Shown here piece by piece: positions 19,946-32,985 of a stretch of 64,000 nt of DNA. This stretch comes from Varanus komodoensis. Lineage: Eukaryota; Chordata; Lepidosauria; Squamata; Varanidae. Within the stretch, counting starts at the first letter, position 1. Each line of letters opens with the position of its first letter. The position numbers were made by a program, and so were the translations under genes. The notes under the pieces were generated by a model, which was not told the DNA's origin, ran no database searches, and worked only from the letters and a program-made list of their open reading frames with translations. The DNA lies in contig NW_025336481.1 of NCBI RefSeq assembly GCF_004798865.1, positions 1,884,390 through 1,948,389 of the forward strand, written 5' to 3'.

Positions 19946-22139
19946 TGAGGTAAGTGGGTTGGAATCTGAGGTACGGTTGGGGGTACGTGTGCATGTGAGA
20001 ACCCGCTGCTGGCATCCCATATGGAAGGCAGGTACGCATACCTTTGCATCACACGGGTCTCTCTACCACTCCCCTATTGATATTTCTGGGCATTTCCTGG
20101 GAAAAGAAAGTCCACATGGATAAATGAGGGGTGAGGAGGAGGGAGAAATAACGAATCCTGTTTCTATTGCTGCAAAGGACAAGAAGATTAGAGGAGGCCT
20201 TGAGTGGGCAGTGACTCAGCAACGACACCGACAGCACTGCAGCTGCAGGCGAGAGAGGAAAACGGTAATTCCAGGATGGATTTGCAGAATCCGAGCCACA
20301 AAAGATGGCTGGCTGGCAGTTATTTTTGGCCACACCACACTTGTATAAAAGCCAGTTCTGTATCAAAAGATGGATTATGCAACACAAACCGATTCTGCAA
20401 ATCAGGGCACATCTTTTGCATAATTTCTTCATCTTTCCGTGGGGGTGGGGCACTGAGAAAACTCGGGCTGACAGCCCACTGAAAACCCACACCAGGGCTC
20501 GCCACTGAGCTGGTTCAGGCACAGAAACTATGGAAAGGCCCTTGGGGCAGTTTCCACACATACAGGCACATGCCAGCGGAACACGCGCTCCATGGGGCCT
20601 TCCCACTGGCCGGTCGGGTGCTTAATGCATCCCCCTTCTCCTCCTGTTCCGCTACTTCTGAGCATTATCCAGAACTGATGCGGAACCCGCAGTTGCTGCA
20701 ACTCACAGAAAGAGCTGCTGCGGCAACACAGGCCGAGTGTTAGAGACCACCCGGTGCCGCTGTGGCTCCGAACATGACTTGTTTTCTGCAGCTGACTGGG
20801 CCCTGGACTAACCAGATGCATTTTGCCACCTTCCATCCAGTTTCAGAAACACTCAGGTGGTTTTTTTTCCTGCATCATGGGGCAGCTGGCATCCCCTTGG
20901 GTCATATTCTATACTGTATTTTACACACAGGTAGTCCTACTGACTTGTCCTAAGACATTGTCACAAACTACCTATTCTAAAATATCTGCAAATTTCAGTC
21001 TCTTGCCTTTTACGATTTGTTTCACCATAAGCTAATACATACCTGGTGTTCAAAAAAATTCCAGAATCTCCATAGAAATAGTTGAATGGGGTACTTTCAT
21101 ACCCCAAAACAAGGGAATTAAAACAAGGTTCAATATAGATCATCTTGGTCTCTTTTTAAAGCTATGATTGTTAGCTAAAATCTCCAGCAAACAGAATTAA
21201 AATCCATTGATGGAAAGCTTTTCAAATTTTTAAAGTAATTAGGTCAAATCATTGTTATGCAAAGAAAAGTTCAACTGGCCAAGCATCATTATGCAGATTT
21301 TCTTGATTTGCATAGGCTCAGGAAGGAGCAAACCTTAAATTACCTGTACTTGCTGAGAGCTGAGATCTTTTGTTGATTGAAACCTCCTGGGGGGGGGGGG
21401 GTTGAGTCAGAACCAAGACTTTTCCTGTGCAGCATTTTTCTTGCCCAAGGCACTTTTGTCTGGGGTACAAAATGACCCCAATGTGCAGGGAACTCTTTTT
21501 TGTTAGTGCAGAAATGCAGCGCGTCTTGAAATGCAGAAGAGACCTCGTTATTTTCCTTTGCATTATCCTACTATCTCCTGTCCACACATGGGCAGAGCAG
21601 GAGAGGATGCGGCAATAGCTCCCTGGCCCTCCTCCTATTCAGCTGCTGCTTTCTTCCCCAGCATTTCTTCTGCCCACCAACAAAGAATTTCCCTTTCATA
21701 CTGCTCCCAGGGCGAAAAGGAAGGAGTTTCATTCGAAAGGAACAATGGCATTTATTGAAATTTGAAAAGACCAAATGCTAATAGTTCCTCATGCAGGCAA
21801 AATAGAATTGTCTAAATTCTACAGAAAACAAAAGGAACCAGAAGACATTATAAATATCATGCAAGAGAAAGCAAAGATACCAGATGCTTGTCTTGCAATT
21901 GGTGAGCCCCTCAAAACCTAGAGGCTCTGCAGAAGGACCCTGGAATTTGGGGCATTTTATCAGCCATTCGGGATCGGGCTACACAGCTTTTACATGCTTT
22001 TTTAACATGTCTGTCGCTGTTTTTCTGGAGGTCTACCAGTGTTTTAACTGTTCTGTAGTACAACTGTGGTTTTAAATGTGACATTAATTCTTCTAATGTA
22101 ATTTTGTTTTATGGCTGTTTTGGATTGACTCTATAAAGG
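19946..22139. other. Intergenic spacer, nothing recognised
   Basis: AT-rich DNA with a G run at about 21391-21404. No gene, RNA or dispersed repeat was recognised with confidence. Confidence 0.5.
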
Positions 22140-22345
22140 AAGCTCCGGCCTTGAGTTTACAAGAACTCAGCAGGGCTGTCAAAGATCTTCTGGGGGGCCT
22201 GCCTTCGTAGGCTCAGCATAAGTCAGAGACACCTTGATAGCACATACCCACAAAATATTCTGTATTGTATTTTGCTGTATTTATTGCTGCAGTTCACCTC
22301 CCAGAGAGCTTTAGCTAGTAGGTGGTATAGAAATTAATGATAAAT
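22140..22345 (+). mobile_element. SINE/LINE 3' tails (RTE-like, then L2-like), old
   Basis: CGTAGGCTCAGCATAAGTCA followed by a GACACCTTGATAGCACATA-type end resembles the 3' tail of squamate RTE-mobilised SINEs. It is followed at about 22253-22345 by a TGGTATAGAAATTAATGATAAA-type tail like those of L2 and MIR elements. Both are diverged and the limits are approximate. Confidence 0.45.
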
Positions 22346-25300
22346 AGGAAGATGTGGATTCAGGAAAATACACACTCCCACAAAACACAGCCCCTAAGTA
22401 GCGCCACAGTGCCCATCATGACTTTACCTTCAGTAAAAGTCAGAATATTGCGATATCAGCATTTACGCTGCCTGAATTTTTTTGCACGGCTATGGCACGC
22501 CTTGAGAAATTAACAGATTTTCCACATAATGAGAAACGACAGAAGGAACCCCCATAAAATCCCACAAACAAATTAAAGCAATAGCATTTTGAAAGCCTCA
22601 TCTAGGAGCACTGCCAACTGCTTGAAGTCTTATGACGCTGCGGGTGCCGTCCCCTGCAAATTTAGACAGAGGAAAGGCTGATGGCTCCCAGCACGCTCTT
22701 TTGGTCTAAGTTTGCACAGGACCTCACCTGGAAGAGTTTAGCTATTTATATTAAGGTGAGGCAAGGGAGCAAGAGGGTAACTTAAAGACTGACATGTTAT
22801 TTAAAAAACAAACATCTGGCTGAAGGCAGGAAACCAGTCTGAACAGATTCACATTTTTGTGCCACAAAAATTAATCCCCTTCTGCGTAATACAGTTAAAG
22901 AGATACCTGGATTGCAAAGCACAATTAATGGTTCTTCTGAACCCTGTGCCTGAAAAACCACCAACTAGTGAAATGGTTCCTAGCTGGCAAAGTGACCAGA
23001 TGAATGTCAGTTTTACTTCTGGCTGCATCACTGTCTGCTGAAGCCTTGAGTGGGGTTTCTATTTTGCAAAGGAAAGTCATGTGGGGGCAATTTGCAAGGA
23101 TACAACAGGTAGGGGTTGGGGGGGGGCATTCATGTACATGTCTCTTCCCTCTAAGCACTTCCTTAGCATTTAAATTTCCAAACAAAGTGACATAGAACTA
23201 GATGCTGTTTTCTGGTCAAATTAGTTAATGCACTAAAGGAGATGATTCAACAGCCAATCTGTCAGGAACTCAGTATTTTAATTAATCAAGTTCACATTCA
23301 AGTCTGGCCTGAACTTTCTGCAGACATTCTGAAGATGATATTTTAGCCTGCAACCATGTGCTAAGACATGACACTGTGGGAAATGCATATGCAATCCACT
23401 TCAATGATAATATATTATAATGAGATAATTTATAGTGAATATGCAGAAGGTGGCCACCTCTTTCCAGATCAGATGGATGCAAGCTAAAATTGTGAGACTC
23501 TGACAGCTAATTTTGAATGAATGTCAAGTTTTTTGCATATGTAACATATTCCCATTCTGAAGCATAGTTGTTCCAGGTTGCATATAAAAGATAAAAAACC
23601 ATCTTATATTCAAACAACATAAATGGGTTCCTGACAGGCAAATCTAAACATATTATTTGTACAGAGCCTTAAAGATGCGTGTTCACAGCAGAGGTAACTG
23701 AACCTTGGAGCTCAAGAGACACATTCAAATTTGGGGAAGCTCTCTGGCCTTGCGTGCTGCCCCGGCCAAAGGGGTGGTGCCAACGGAGCAAAATACCAGG
23801 ATCCTGGAGCTGAATGCCCTTGCTGTCAGCAACTAAGCCTTAGAAGAGGCATTTCAGCCTGTTAGAATGGAGGGGGGAAATGCAAAGCTGGGAAACTGCC
23901 AAGTGATGGGTGGTCTGGGAAAGGGAGGTGGTCAGCCCCATCGCAAGAACCCCAGAAAGACAAATGAGGACCCAGGAGGGGCAGAATTTGGCCTGATGGC
24001 CTGAGGTGCAAGATCCATGTTTCACAGATCCTGTTCTCAGATGTTTGCCGTCTAAGATGTGGCACAGGGGAAATGGTAGGATGGGAACTGGTAAATGGGA
24101 AGTTGCTCTGTTCCTGGAATTGTTCTGCATTCAGGCTTAATTACAAGCTATAGCAAAACATGAGAAAAGTGGGTTTGGAGAGGAATTTGAAAGAATCAGC
24201 GCTCTTGCATCACGCAAGTATTCTGGGGAAGCATTTGCAAGCATATGGGGATGCAAGCAGGACGTCTAGTAGTGACAGTCTAGTCTAAATATATATTTGC
24301 TACAGACTGTGGCTGCACAACAGAGTCGGTTGGCCCTACAGGGCCTCGATGAACTTGAACGGGGCTGCAAACACAAGTTGAGGTGGGAGTTTTGCCAAGC
24401 TCCCAACAGACTAACATTTGCTCCATTTCTGGTAGGCTGCCTTTGGCCTGTTGGGCCACACAAGTTGTGCAGAGTTACAATAACTCACAAATAAATAAAT
24501 AATTTGAAAATATAAAGAATTAATGAATGTAATTAAAGAATAAGTATTCAATTGTAGGTTGCAATTTGAAGTTTACTTTGGGATTTAAGACTATTGCTGA
24601 AAAAGTCATACTTATTTCATCGCCAAATTGTGCACTTATTGGCTTACTTCTCAAAATGAACACACACTTGGAATTAAATGTTAATCTGACCATGTGAAAG
24701 AAGACAGATCACAGACAGAGAATGGCAGGGAGATTAAACAGAGTCTTTAATTCCCAGGCGCTTAGATGCATATAAGAGGCAGAGTATTATGGATGGAAGC
24801 TACTGGAACATTTGGACCAAAGGGCATTTCCCGAAGACATCTCTGCAGTAAGAGGTAATTATACAGATCACAGCTGAAGTACACCAGCAGGTCTGGTCCA
24901 AAACCTCATAATTCATAGGCCTTCCCTTTCTGTGCAACTCCGAAAAAAGCTTTCTCGGGTCTGGTTCTGGCAGCCTGAGGTACGGCAGCAGAACATGCTC
25001 CGTCCTTGCCTTTTGAGATACTTCCTTCATCACATGTCCAAAATTGCAAGGTCCCAGACCAGAGCCTCCCGCCACCGTAAAAGCCGAGAGCCCACGGCCA
25101 CTGGCTAGGGCTGCAGGGCTGAGAAACGCCAGGGCTGCTTTCCCCCACCTTCCTGTGCCAGTTGACACCACATTTCCATAACTACCCGGGCGAGGTGTGG
25201 GTTGCCGGGTTGTCTGAACAAATGAGGCGGACAGATTGCGGGACGGGAGGCAGGCACCCAAACCACCCTGCAACCCATGGGCTATTTTGGGACTCGCATG

Positions 25301-26773
25301 GCTGTCGCTGGGTGACCTGGCAACCCTGCCTGCCGAGGGCATTATGGATTCGGGGCAGCATGGGTGGGACACGAAGGGCCCACTGTGGCCTCTTTCCCCC
25401 TCCAGATCACGCACATCTAATGGTAGTGCCTTCGCCCATTCTGCCCAGAGGGTTAATTGTCCCTCCATCAATCCTTCACGGTCGCGTACGGGGGTCTGGC
25501 TGTACCCTACAGAAGGGGGGTGCGGTACAGGAACAGAATGAAGAGTGTGGTACAGATTTTGCGCTCTGAAACCCACAGAGAGGCACTGTCTGAGTTGCAA
25601 TCTGAGAAGCAGCATTTTTATTAACTATTTACAAAATTAAAAGCTGCTTTGGAAAACTTCTGTGTTGAACGGTAAAGATAAAAATACAAAGACACATAAA
25701 ATATTTATAATCGGGTTATACCAGTAAAACAGAGGCCAGTGAATCATGAAAGCCTTTTTAAAAAAAGTATATTTAGTCGATGATCAAAACAAAGCAGATT
25801 TTTTTTGTATAATAATCTATCAGGCAGATGCAAAATTTGTGTCCATGTTGACCAAATGTCCGATTAGATCTCTTTCTACAAGCTCCCGTTTGCCTCAGAC
25901 ACTCAATATCACATCTCACGGATTTAAAAGGTCAATGAAGGAAAAGAAATAATATCCATTCAGAAAATCTGATCAGCAAATCCAAACAGGAACATGAAAA
26001 AGGTCATTTAAAAGTTGACCTTTTTAAAATATGGGGAATACAGATGCAGCTGAAAACAGAGTTCTCGTGTGTCCAGAACTCCCCCTGGTTTTCTGCCTCA
26101 AGTGAGTCATCCTGCAGATGGGTCGAGGTAAGGATGGTTTGGACAGAGCAAAATAAATATGACAGTAAAGAAGCGAGGAGGGGCTGACTTTAGAGCCGGG
26201 GACAGCGCAGGACAGGATTGCTGAAGCCAGAGGGTCCTGGTGGACGCATCCAGAATCCCCTGGGAGCTGGAGGATCAGCCGTCAGATTGCTACCCTGGGA
26301 GCAGATGTTCCCATGCAGGCCCGCCTGACCTGGTGATGTGTGAGCAGCACAGCTCCCTGGCAGAGAGGACCTGCAGGGAGTTCAGCAGTGACTGGCAGTT
26401 TGCAGCTTGCCGGCCTCCGGGAGGTAAGCGTCTCTGAGCAGAGCTGTTTCCTGACGTGGCATGGCGCCTGGCGAGACCGAAGGGCAGCGGCGGCACGGAT
26501 GGATGCTCGGCCCTCGTCCGGGTCTTTGCTTGGACTAGCCCCACGGAGGGGGCGGCATGCTCAGCTTTGATCCCCGAGAAGCTAGAAACGGTTCTACCAG
26601 TGTGATCGGTGAAAGTGGGCAAGTTTGCACGGATCACTAAGATTAAAGTGCCAGTGTAATATTAAAAACAAACTATATATAAATCGAACGACACAGATAG
26701 CTGGGTGCATTATTGTATCCAACTGAAGACAAACTAGTTGGCTGCGTATGTGGTGCTGCTACCACAATTAAGG
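22346..26773. other. Intergenic spacer, no recognised gene
   Basis: Mostly AT-rich, with a GC-richer island at about 24800-25600. That island contains a 271-codon minus-strand frame (25615-24800) with no recognised domain. A minus-strand AATAAA lies immediately beside the island at about 25616, but I could attach it to no gene. No dispersed repeat was recognised. Confidence 0.5.
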
Positions 26774-26903
26774 CAAAGGTGGGGAATTTGTGGCCCTCCA
26801 GAAGTTTTGGCTAACTAATCCTGTCAGCCCTAGTTGTCAATGGTGGCGGGATTATGAGAGTTGCAGGCCAAAACAGCTGGAGGGCCATCCGTTGCTCAAC
26901 CCT
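26774..26903. mobile_element. hAT-like nonautonomous element (MITE), 130 bp
   Basis: The left end CAAAGGTGGGGAATTTGTGG and the right end (reverse complement CAGGGTTGAGCAACGGATGG) both run into GGCCCTCCAG as an imperfect terminal inverted repeat. The flanks AATTAAGG and CATTAAGA agree in six of eight positions, consistent with an eroded 8-bp hAT target duplication. Confidence 0.68.
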
Positions 26904-27954
26904 GCATTAAGAGAAGAGGCCGTTTACTGTCATTTTCTGCACCTAAAATAAACCTGAGCTTCAGCCAAGTGATGCCAGATTCGCAGGACTTTACACTGGC
27001 CTGGTTTGGGTGCAATTATAAATTAAGAATCCAATTCTGAATGCCCTCTTAAAAACAGAGATGTGTGGTCATGTTTCACCTCCTTCATTCCTTCTGTGAC
27101 TCTGTGGATTTTTCACAATATCAGGGAAGGTCTGCTGAACCCACTTTAAGAAAAAGGAAGCTTCTGACTAAAGTGCAGTGGGGCAGCAAGTTGTGGGTTA
27201 ATTAACCTGTCCTGTGTTGCAGTGTTAGCTGCTAAGCAGTTTAGCTCCTACACCCAGTGCTCTGGGTTTGCACACTGGGCTCACAAACTGCAAGCAGGAT
27301 GATAACAGGTTGTTTACATGGCAAAATGTGCATCGATTGACCCAGATTTGCTGTTCTGTGCAGACCAAGTTAATAAAACTCTGCAAGATGCTGAGCAAAC
27401 CCATGGTTTCATGCTCTTTCCTTTCTGAGCAATGGGAAGTTCAAACTGAGTTAGTTTCATCTGAGGGGGTTAGTTTCATCTTCAGAGTTAGTTTCATCTG
27501 AGGGGAAGGCATTCCTCAAAGCATCCCTGAGGAGAAAAAATCTATTTACACGTGTACAAATTGTGCAAGTATCATCTAGGGCACACAAGCAATGCTAGAA
27601 CCAGACTGGAGTCAGTTCGGTCACCTAGAAGTGCATTTAGAAATTCCAATTTTTCTGCACACAGCAAAATCCAGTGTTTTATTTCTAAACTCCTTAGAAA
27701 CATCTGGGTCAAGCCAGGCAGAATAAATAAGTATGTCTGTACCTGGTTTAAGTTTGAGTCCCTTTGAGTTCAAATAGGCTCCTTGTGACTTACAATTAAA
27801 ACTTAAAATAAATTGAAAACTTCAAAAACATCACCATCGGCAGAATTAAGAGCAGGAGGGAATCTTCAGAACAGAGTCGGGAATTAAGGCATTTAAAATA
27901 TGGAACAAAGAGGTTTTAACAGCCCCCAACAACTAAATGAGGAGGCCCAACTGT
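26904..27954. other. Intergenic spacer, nothing recognised
   Basis: It contains a local near-repeat of GTTAGTTTCATCTGAGGGG (three partial copies at about 27447-27502). No gene was recognised. Confidence 0.5.
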
Positions 27955-28270
27955 CTTTGGGAGACTGTTTCACAGGACGAAGCTGCCACAGAAGAGGGTC
28001 CAGCAACCTAAGCCCCTTTGGCAGTGGGGCACCAGGGCAGGGGAGCACCTGAAGAGGTCCTGAAACGACGGGCGGGTCCATAACGCAGGAAGGGGGTTTT
28101 GCAGACAGTCTGGCCCTACGCCGTCGAGGGCTTTATGTCCAGAAACAGCTCGGCAGCTAAGGCAGTCAATACCAGATGATATGGCCCAGTGTGCACTGGA
28201 CAGCATGCCGGCTGCTGTTTTTAACCCTAGCTGACGTTTTAAAGCATTCTGCATAAGCGTCCCATAAACA
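27955..28270 (-). mobile_element. L2-like LINE relic
   Basis: The minus-strand translation retains KALDGVGPDCLQNPL and later blocks corresponding to the YKALNGLGPxYL...RPxRS region of L2-like reverse transcriptases, broken by stops. It is more diverged than the copy at 17530. Confidence 0.6.
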
Positions 28271-29207
28271 GCTTGTTCCAATCCGCTGCTGTCGTTATTG
28301 CCCCCCTTCAGCATAACCTAGCAAAGGCACCGTTCCCTGCTTTGAGGACCTTGCAGACCGGGTCGGTGGGAGGGGGAGGGACGTGAGAGAGAGGTAAAGA
28401 GTGAGCAGGAATGAGCGCGGCAAGTTTTCAGTGTTCATCCAAAAGGGGCACAGGAAGAGCGTGAAGCCCTGTCCAGCCCAGCCAGCTGCGCCCCGCGATG
28501 GGCAGCCGGGTGCCTCCGGGCGGACCCCAGTCATGGACACACAGCATTGTCCTGCTTGTGTTCCCCACTGTGGTGATCGGAGGCAAACTGAGCTGGTGTG
28601 CAGACATCAGAAGCAGCAGCCAAGGATCGTCTCAGAGGGCAAACTGGTGCCTTTAAAAATCCTATAGTGCCTAGCTTGTCCCAGCCAGTGTAGGGTTGCT
28701 GGGAACTGTAGGCTTTTCCCTGCCTAGATATGTGTAGGATCGAACCTTATCCTTCAGGATTCTGTCTTTTAAAGCAGTCCAAGTTGGGGACTGTCACACT
28801 ATATCTTGCAGTAGCTAATCTCCTTCATTTCACTATGTGTGGTGTAGAGATGCATCTCCTTGCCTGTGCCCTGACTCTCACACCTTTCGGGATGTCCCCA
28901 GGTTCGAGCAGTATAAAAAGAAGAAAAACCTCTCCATGCTATGAAAGAGGTGGAATCCAGGGATGCCAAATCGCTTCCGGTTATGACAGAAGGGTACCCA
29001 AAAGGCAGCTGTGCCTCTAAGGAAACAAAAACTATTGCAGTGCCACAAATGACTTTTAGTCCGCTTGGGCCACCAGGCCTGATCTTCAAACAGCGGCTGG
29101 AGGATTAAGAAAAATGTCCTAATTGTAAGAGGAGACCAGTAACAGAGTAAGCTGCTTGGGCAGGGTGTCGAATCTGCTGAAACTGAATTCTTCAGAAGCT
29201 CTCCAGG

Positions 29208-29254
<47 letters not shown>

Positions 29255-29929
29255 AAAGGAAGGTGGTCAAGCACTGGCATCGGGGAAACATGAGGTCTGT
29301 GGTATCCAGTCTTCTAACTGAACTAAGCCAGGCAAGCGCTGGCAATGCAGCACTATTATTAAAGACATCACTCAACAACATAAAGCAATGCAATTTATAC
29401 AAACTTCTTATTGCATTTCAATTTCATGTGCCTTTCCTAGAGTTATAATCACTATGTTGTGAAGTCCAGAGACAACGAGAAATGTCCTGACCTGCCCCAA
29501 GTCTATTCCAAAATTAATGATTTTTTAATTCATTTAAAATGAATTTTTCCACACCGTTCAGTTATGGTTAGGATTTGGGATACTTTGCATCTAGATTCAA
29601 GTCTGTATCTTTCCCCAGAACATGGTGCTCAGCCACCACTTGGTCTCCAATCAAGCAACTCTTCAAGTATCCAGACAAAGCCTGCAATTTATTTGGGGTA
29701 AGCCCCACTGGACACGACAGTCGGGTCAGGTTTGTTAAGCATGCACAGGACTGCGGTGAAAAAAATGCTAAACGGGTCCAGAGAGGCATGTGGTGCAATT
29801 GCCACCATCTTCAGGGGCCTCAGGTGGCACAGAAGCATCGAATAGTTCAGTTGGACGGGGCCAGTAAGGCTCATGGGCCCAGCCCTTGCACAATGCAGGG
29901 CTCTAAGCTGAAGCACCCCAACAGGTTGC
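28271..29929. other. Intergenic spacer, nothing recognised beyond a microsatellite
   Basis: It holds a GAAA microsatellite (listed separately) and a short MITE-like remnant near 28675-28735 (GGGTTGCTGGGAACTGTAGG). No gene was recognised. Confidence 0.5.
29208..29257 (+). repeat. (GAAA)n microsatellite
   Basis: About twelve uninterrupted GAAA units. A long pure tract like this is likely to be length-polymorphic. Confidence 0.97.
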
Positions 29930-30130
29930 CGTCCAGCTGCATCTCGGATGCCCCCAGTGAGGGAAAGCACCACCTCCGTAAGTCATTGGTTCCACTGTCA
30001 TATTGCTTTACCAGTCAGGCATTTCTTCCTGATGTTCACCTGGAATCTGGCCTCCTGGAATTTGAACCTCTTATTCTATGTTCTACACTTTGGGAGGGCT
30101 GAGAAGAGATTCTTCCCCTCCTCTGTGTAG
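29930..30130 (-). mobile_element. Old CR1/L3-like LINE 3' fragment
   Basis: Plus-strand blocks such as TCATATTGCTTTACCAGTCA, GGCATTTCTTCCTGATGTTC and ACCTGGAATCTGGC match the antisense of the C-terminal region of CR1/L3-type LINEs. There, the sense strand encodes an FLTVR-like block. It is strongly diverged. Confidence 0.62.
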
Positions 30131-31596
30131 CTGCTTTTCAAGTCCCTAAAGGCCTGGAGAGCCATTGCTGCCAGGCAGGGTAGATGAAACATGGAGAGAC
30201 AGATTAGAAAGCATAAGCTTAGCATTGCTGTTCAGCACTGTATCCCTTCCTTCTACCAAGCCTGGATCTGGCTTCAGACTAGGAGGAGTGACAAACCAAA
30301 CATTTGGCTCAGACATAATGCCAAGGTTTTCCATGCTAGGAATACCAGGTTAATTTAGTCTCTCCTGTTTGCGGGAGGAGCCGCTGGGGAACTACTGGGC
30401 AGCTTTCATTAGTGGCTGGCTAATGAATCATAAGCCAAGATTCTGAAAAAATTCTGGTTTAGTGTCTTGTGCTAATGCAAACACCAAAGTGGCATTTTTC
30501 ATTTTATAACATTCCTGTAGATGAAATAACCCAGCTTTATGGCCCTAAGTATAAATGGCTATGTAATAAAGCCCCATTGACTCAGTTTCTGGACTGTGGG
30601 GGCCCAACCCACAGTTTTCAGTTTCCTTCCTTAGCTCCAGACTTATTCATAGGTCTCCGCAGAACAGCAGTCCCCGAACTGAAGCCAACGCCACTGAAGT
30701 CAGCAGTGAGCTCTGACAGAGCCATCGCGGGCCAGCTTTTCATCAGGGCCCTTTCAAGGTACGCTGGCATCAGTGGTGGAGGGAAAAATAGCACAGTGCT
30801 CTCTGGGGGAATTTGGCTGGAAAGAGGCATTCTGTGCTCTGAGTCACGCACCATGGCTCTCCTGATGATCTGAAGCCAAAGGTCCACCTGGTTACTTCAC
30901 ACCAGTATGTGAACTCCAGGTAGCGGCTGTACTCCAGGAAGGCTGCCACATACCTCCCCACGGTTCCCATTCTTTCTTCCGTTTCCCTTCCTTCCCCTCG
31001 TGGATTCCCCCTTCATCTTTTCATTCAAGGCCACCTCCTCTTCCACTCCTTTGGTCCTGGCCCACTCTTCCCCTGCCTTTTCTACTAGCTCAGTTCCTTC
31101 TGAGCCCTGGGCAGCCCTGCTAACCTGTCGATCTGTCACAAGCTACCTCGGTCAGTTACGATATATCTTTGGTGACTTGAACCTATGAAATTGGATGTGT
31201 GTGACTTGGGATTGTCTTTCTGGAGTCCAAACTTGAAAGAGGTATGGGTCTAATCCAAAGGTATCTCTCTTGATGTGAAAGCAAGCCCCACTCTGTCCAA
31301 GGAAATTTACCTGCAAGAAAGTATGCACTGGATTGCAACTTTTAAGTTTTGGGCATGGAGCAGCTTAGGCTCCAGCTTGGAAAATGCCCCTTGAAAAGAT
31401 GCACACACATTTCATCATTTTACAGGCGTGTCACATGAATGTAATGGCTGCCTGCACAGTTTGCACGCTAATGCAACACAAAACCTTTGTGCAGTAGCAA
31501 CCTCAGTCCTTACACTGCCCAGAGAGGATGCCAATGTAGGCTTCTGTCCTTAAATGTGAAAGTTAATTTCATTTAATGGGAACTTGCTCTTTATAC
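30131..31596. other. Intergenic spacer, nothing recognised
   Basis: No gene or dispersed repeat was recognised. Confidence 0.5.
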
Positions 31597-31690
31597 CAGC
31601 CTTTCCCAACCAGGCACCGAGTGGCCATGCTGGCCGGGAATTTTGGGAGCTGCAGTCCAGTGCATCTGGAGGAACCAGGCTGGGGGTGGC
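31597..31690. mobile_element. Diverged hAT-like MITE relic
   Basis: CCAGCCTTTCCCAACCAGGC at the left and GGAGGAACCAGGCTGGGGG at the right are partly complementary. The interior TTTTGGGAGCTGCAGTCCAG is typical of sauropsid MITEs. No target duplication was seen. Confidence 0.5.
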
Positions 31691-32762
31691 TGCTAAGCTT
31701 GTAGTCATTGCCCTGCCTGTTCGCCTCCTGTATTGGCCTTGTTTTAAAAAGTCATTTTATACTGGACTGCATGCAGGTACAGTTTTCACCCATTAACCAC
31801 CTTCCTTTCATAAATTTTGTCCTGATATTGCAGGACTATAGCCCTGGTTCCTTCCAAGTATCTGACAGAGCCATGGGTCTTTCCTCATACCAGACTCTAG
31901 CAAATTTCTCAGGAAGTGAGGGATGCTCTGGGGGTATACAGCAGACAGTAATTTTTCAAGCTGCTTGCTTCAAAAATTGCTATCCTGCAGAGAAGGAGGT
32001 GTAAGCATATCTAGAAAGGGGAAAAAGAAAGGAAGAGAAGGGCAACCCCGGATGAGATGTAATGGCCCAGAAGTGTCTGCTAATGCAGAAAGCTGCAGCC
32101 TGCTGATTAAAAGGGCCCAGCTGCAGCAAGGAATCTGGCTTGTCTATGTGCCACTAACACTAATTCAAGGTGTTGTGATCTTTAAAGACTTAATTGGCCC
32201 GAGTGTGGCATTATCTGCACTGGCTCTCCTCGTGCCTGAGCATCTCTGTTTCTGGAGGATGAGCTGTTCAGGTCAGGCCTGGTGCTGCACCTTCTGGACC
32301 AGCCGCCCAGGGAGTGATACATAGCTAGCGTTCAGCAAGACACGATGGCAGTTTTATTTTCTCACAAGTTTTTATCTGAATGATTGAAACAGATGCTGCA
32401 TTTACTTGTCTCACTTGAATATGTGAATTGTACTTTGCCTCGGGCACTTCATGGTGCATATGCAATTAACACATTTTATAAATGAATTAGTCAATTAGTA
32501 GATTAGGCTCTGGTACATTCATACCTGAAGTAGCACAGTGAAATCTGTTTGGCACGCATGCATCATTTATGCAGTAGGTTAGCTTAGGTGAACCTCGAAG
32601 GACTTCCTTCTAAGCCCCGCACCTCTACAATTTTCAAAGGTCCTCCATGAAGCCAATTCTACCCACTTCACCCAACTTGGAAAACACAGGAGTTTCTCAG
32701 GCTGTGCTTGCACTGTAAGAGAATTTGCTCCGATCTGATGCATGTCAAGCACTAGGACCAAT
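31691..32762. other. Intergenic spacer, nothing recognised
   Basis: No gene or dispersed repeat was recognised. Confidence 0.5.
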
Positions 32763-32985
32763 GAGATATGGTGGCGGGTTGGGGCTTGGGAGAACTGGGT
32801 TTGAGGAACTGCTCAGGACATGAAGCTCACTGGGTTACTTTGGGTCAGTCACTGATTTATAGACTAATCTACCACACAGGGAAAATGGACTGGAGGAGAA
32901 CTCATGAGCTGGCCCGGGCTTCTTGCAAGAGGTAAAAAGGCAGGGTATAAATGTAATAAATAATCAGAGTATAAATAAAATTATG
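32763..32985 (+). mobile_element. tRNA-derived SINE with L2-like tail (MIR-type)
   Basis: The 5' part has a B-box-like GGGTTTGAGGAACTGC. It is followed by the core ACTGGGTTACTTTGGGTCAG TCACTG and by CTAATCTACCACACAGGG. The end, AGGCAGGGTATAAATGTAA followed by TAAATA repeats, matches the 3' end of L2-mobilised SINEs. It is diverged but keeps all parts in order. Confidence 0.78.

Noticed and set aside
25600-25990. AT-rich block beside a minus-strand AATAAA as a possible 3' UTR
   Set aside because: No coding exon upstream on that strand could be identified, so the signal alone does not support a gene.
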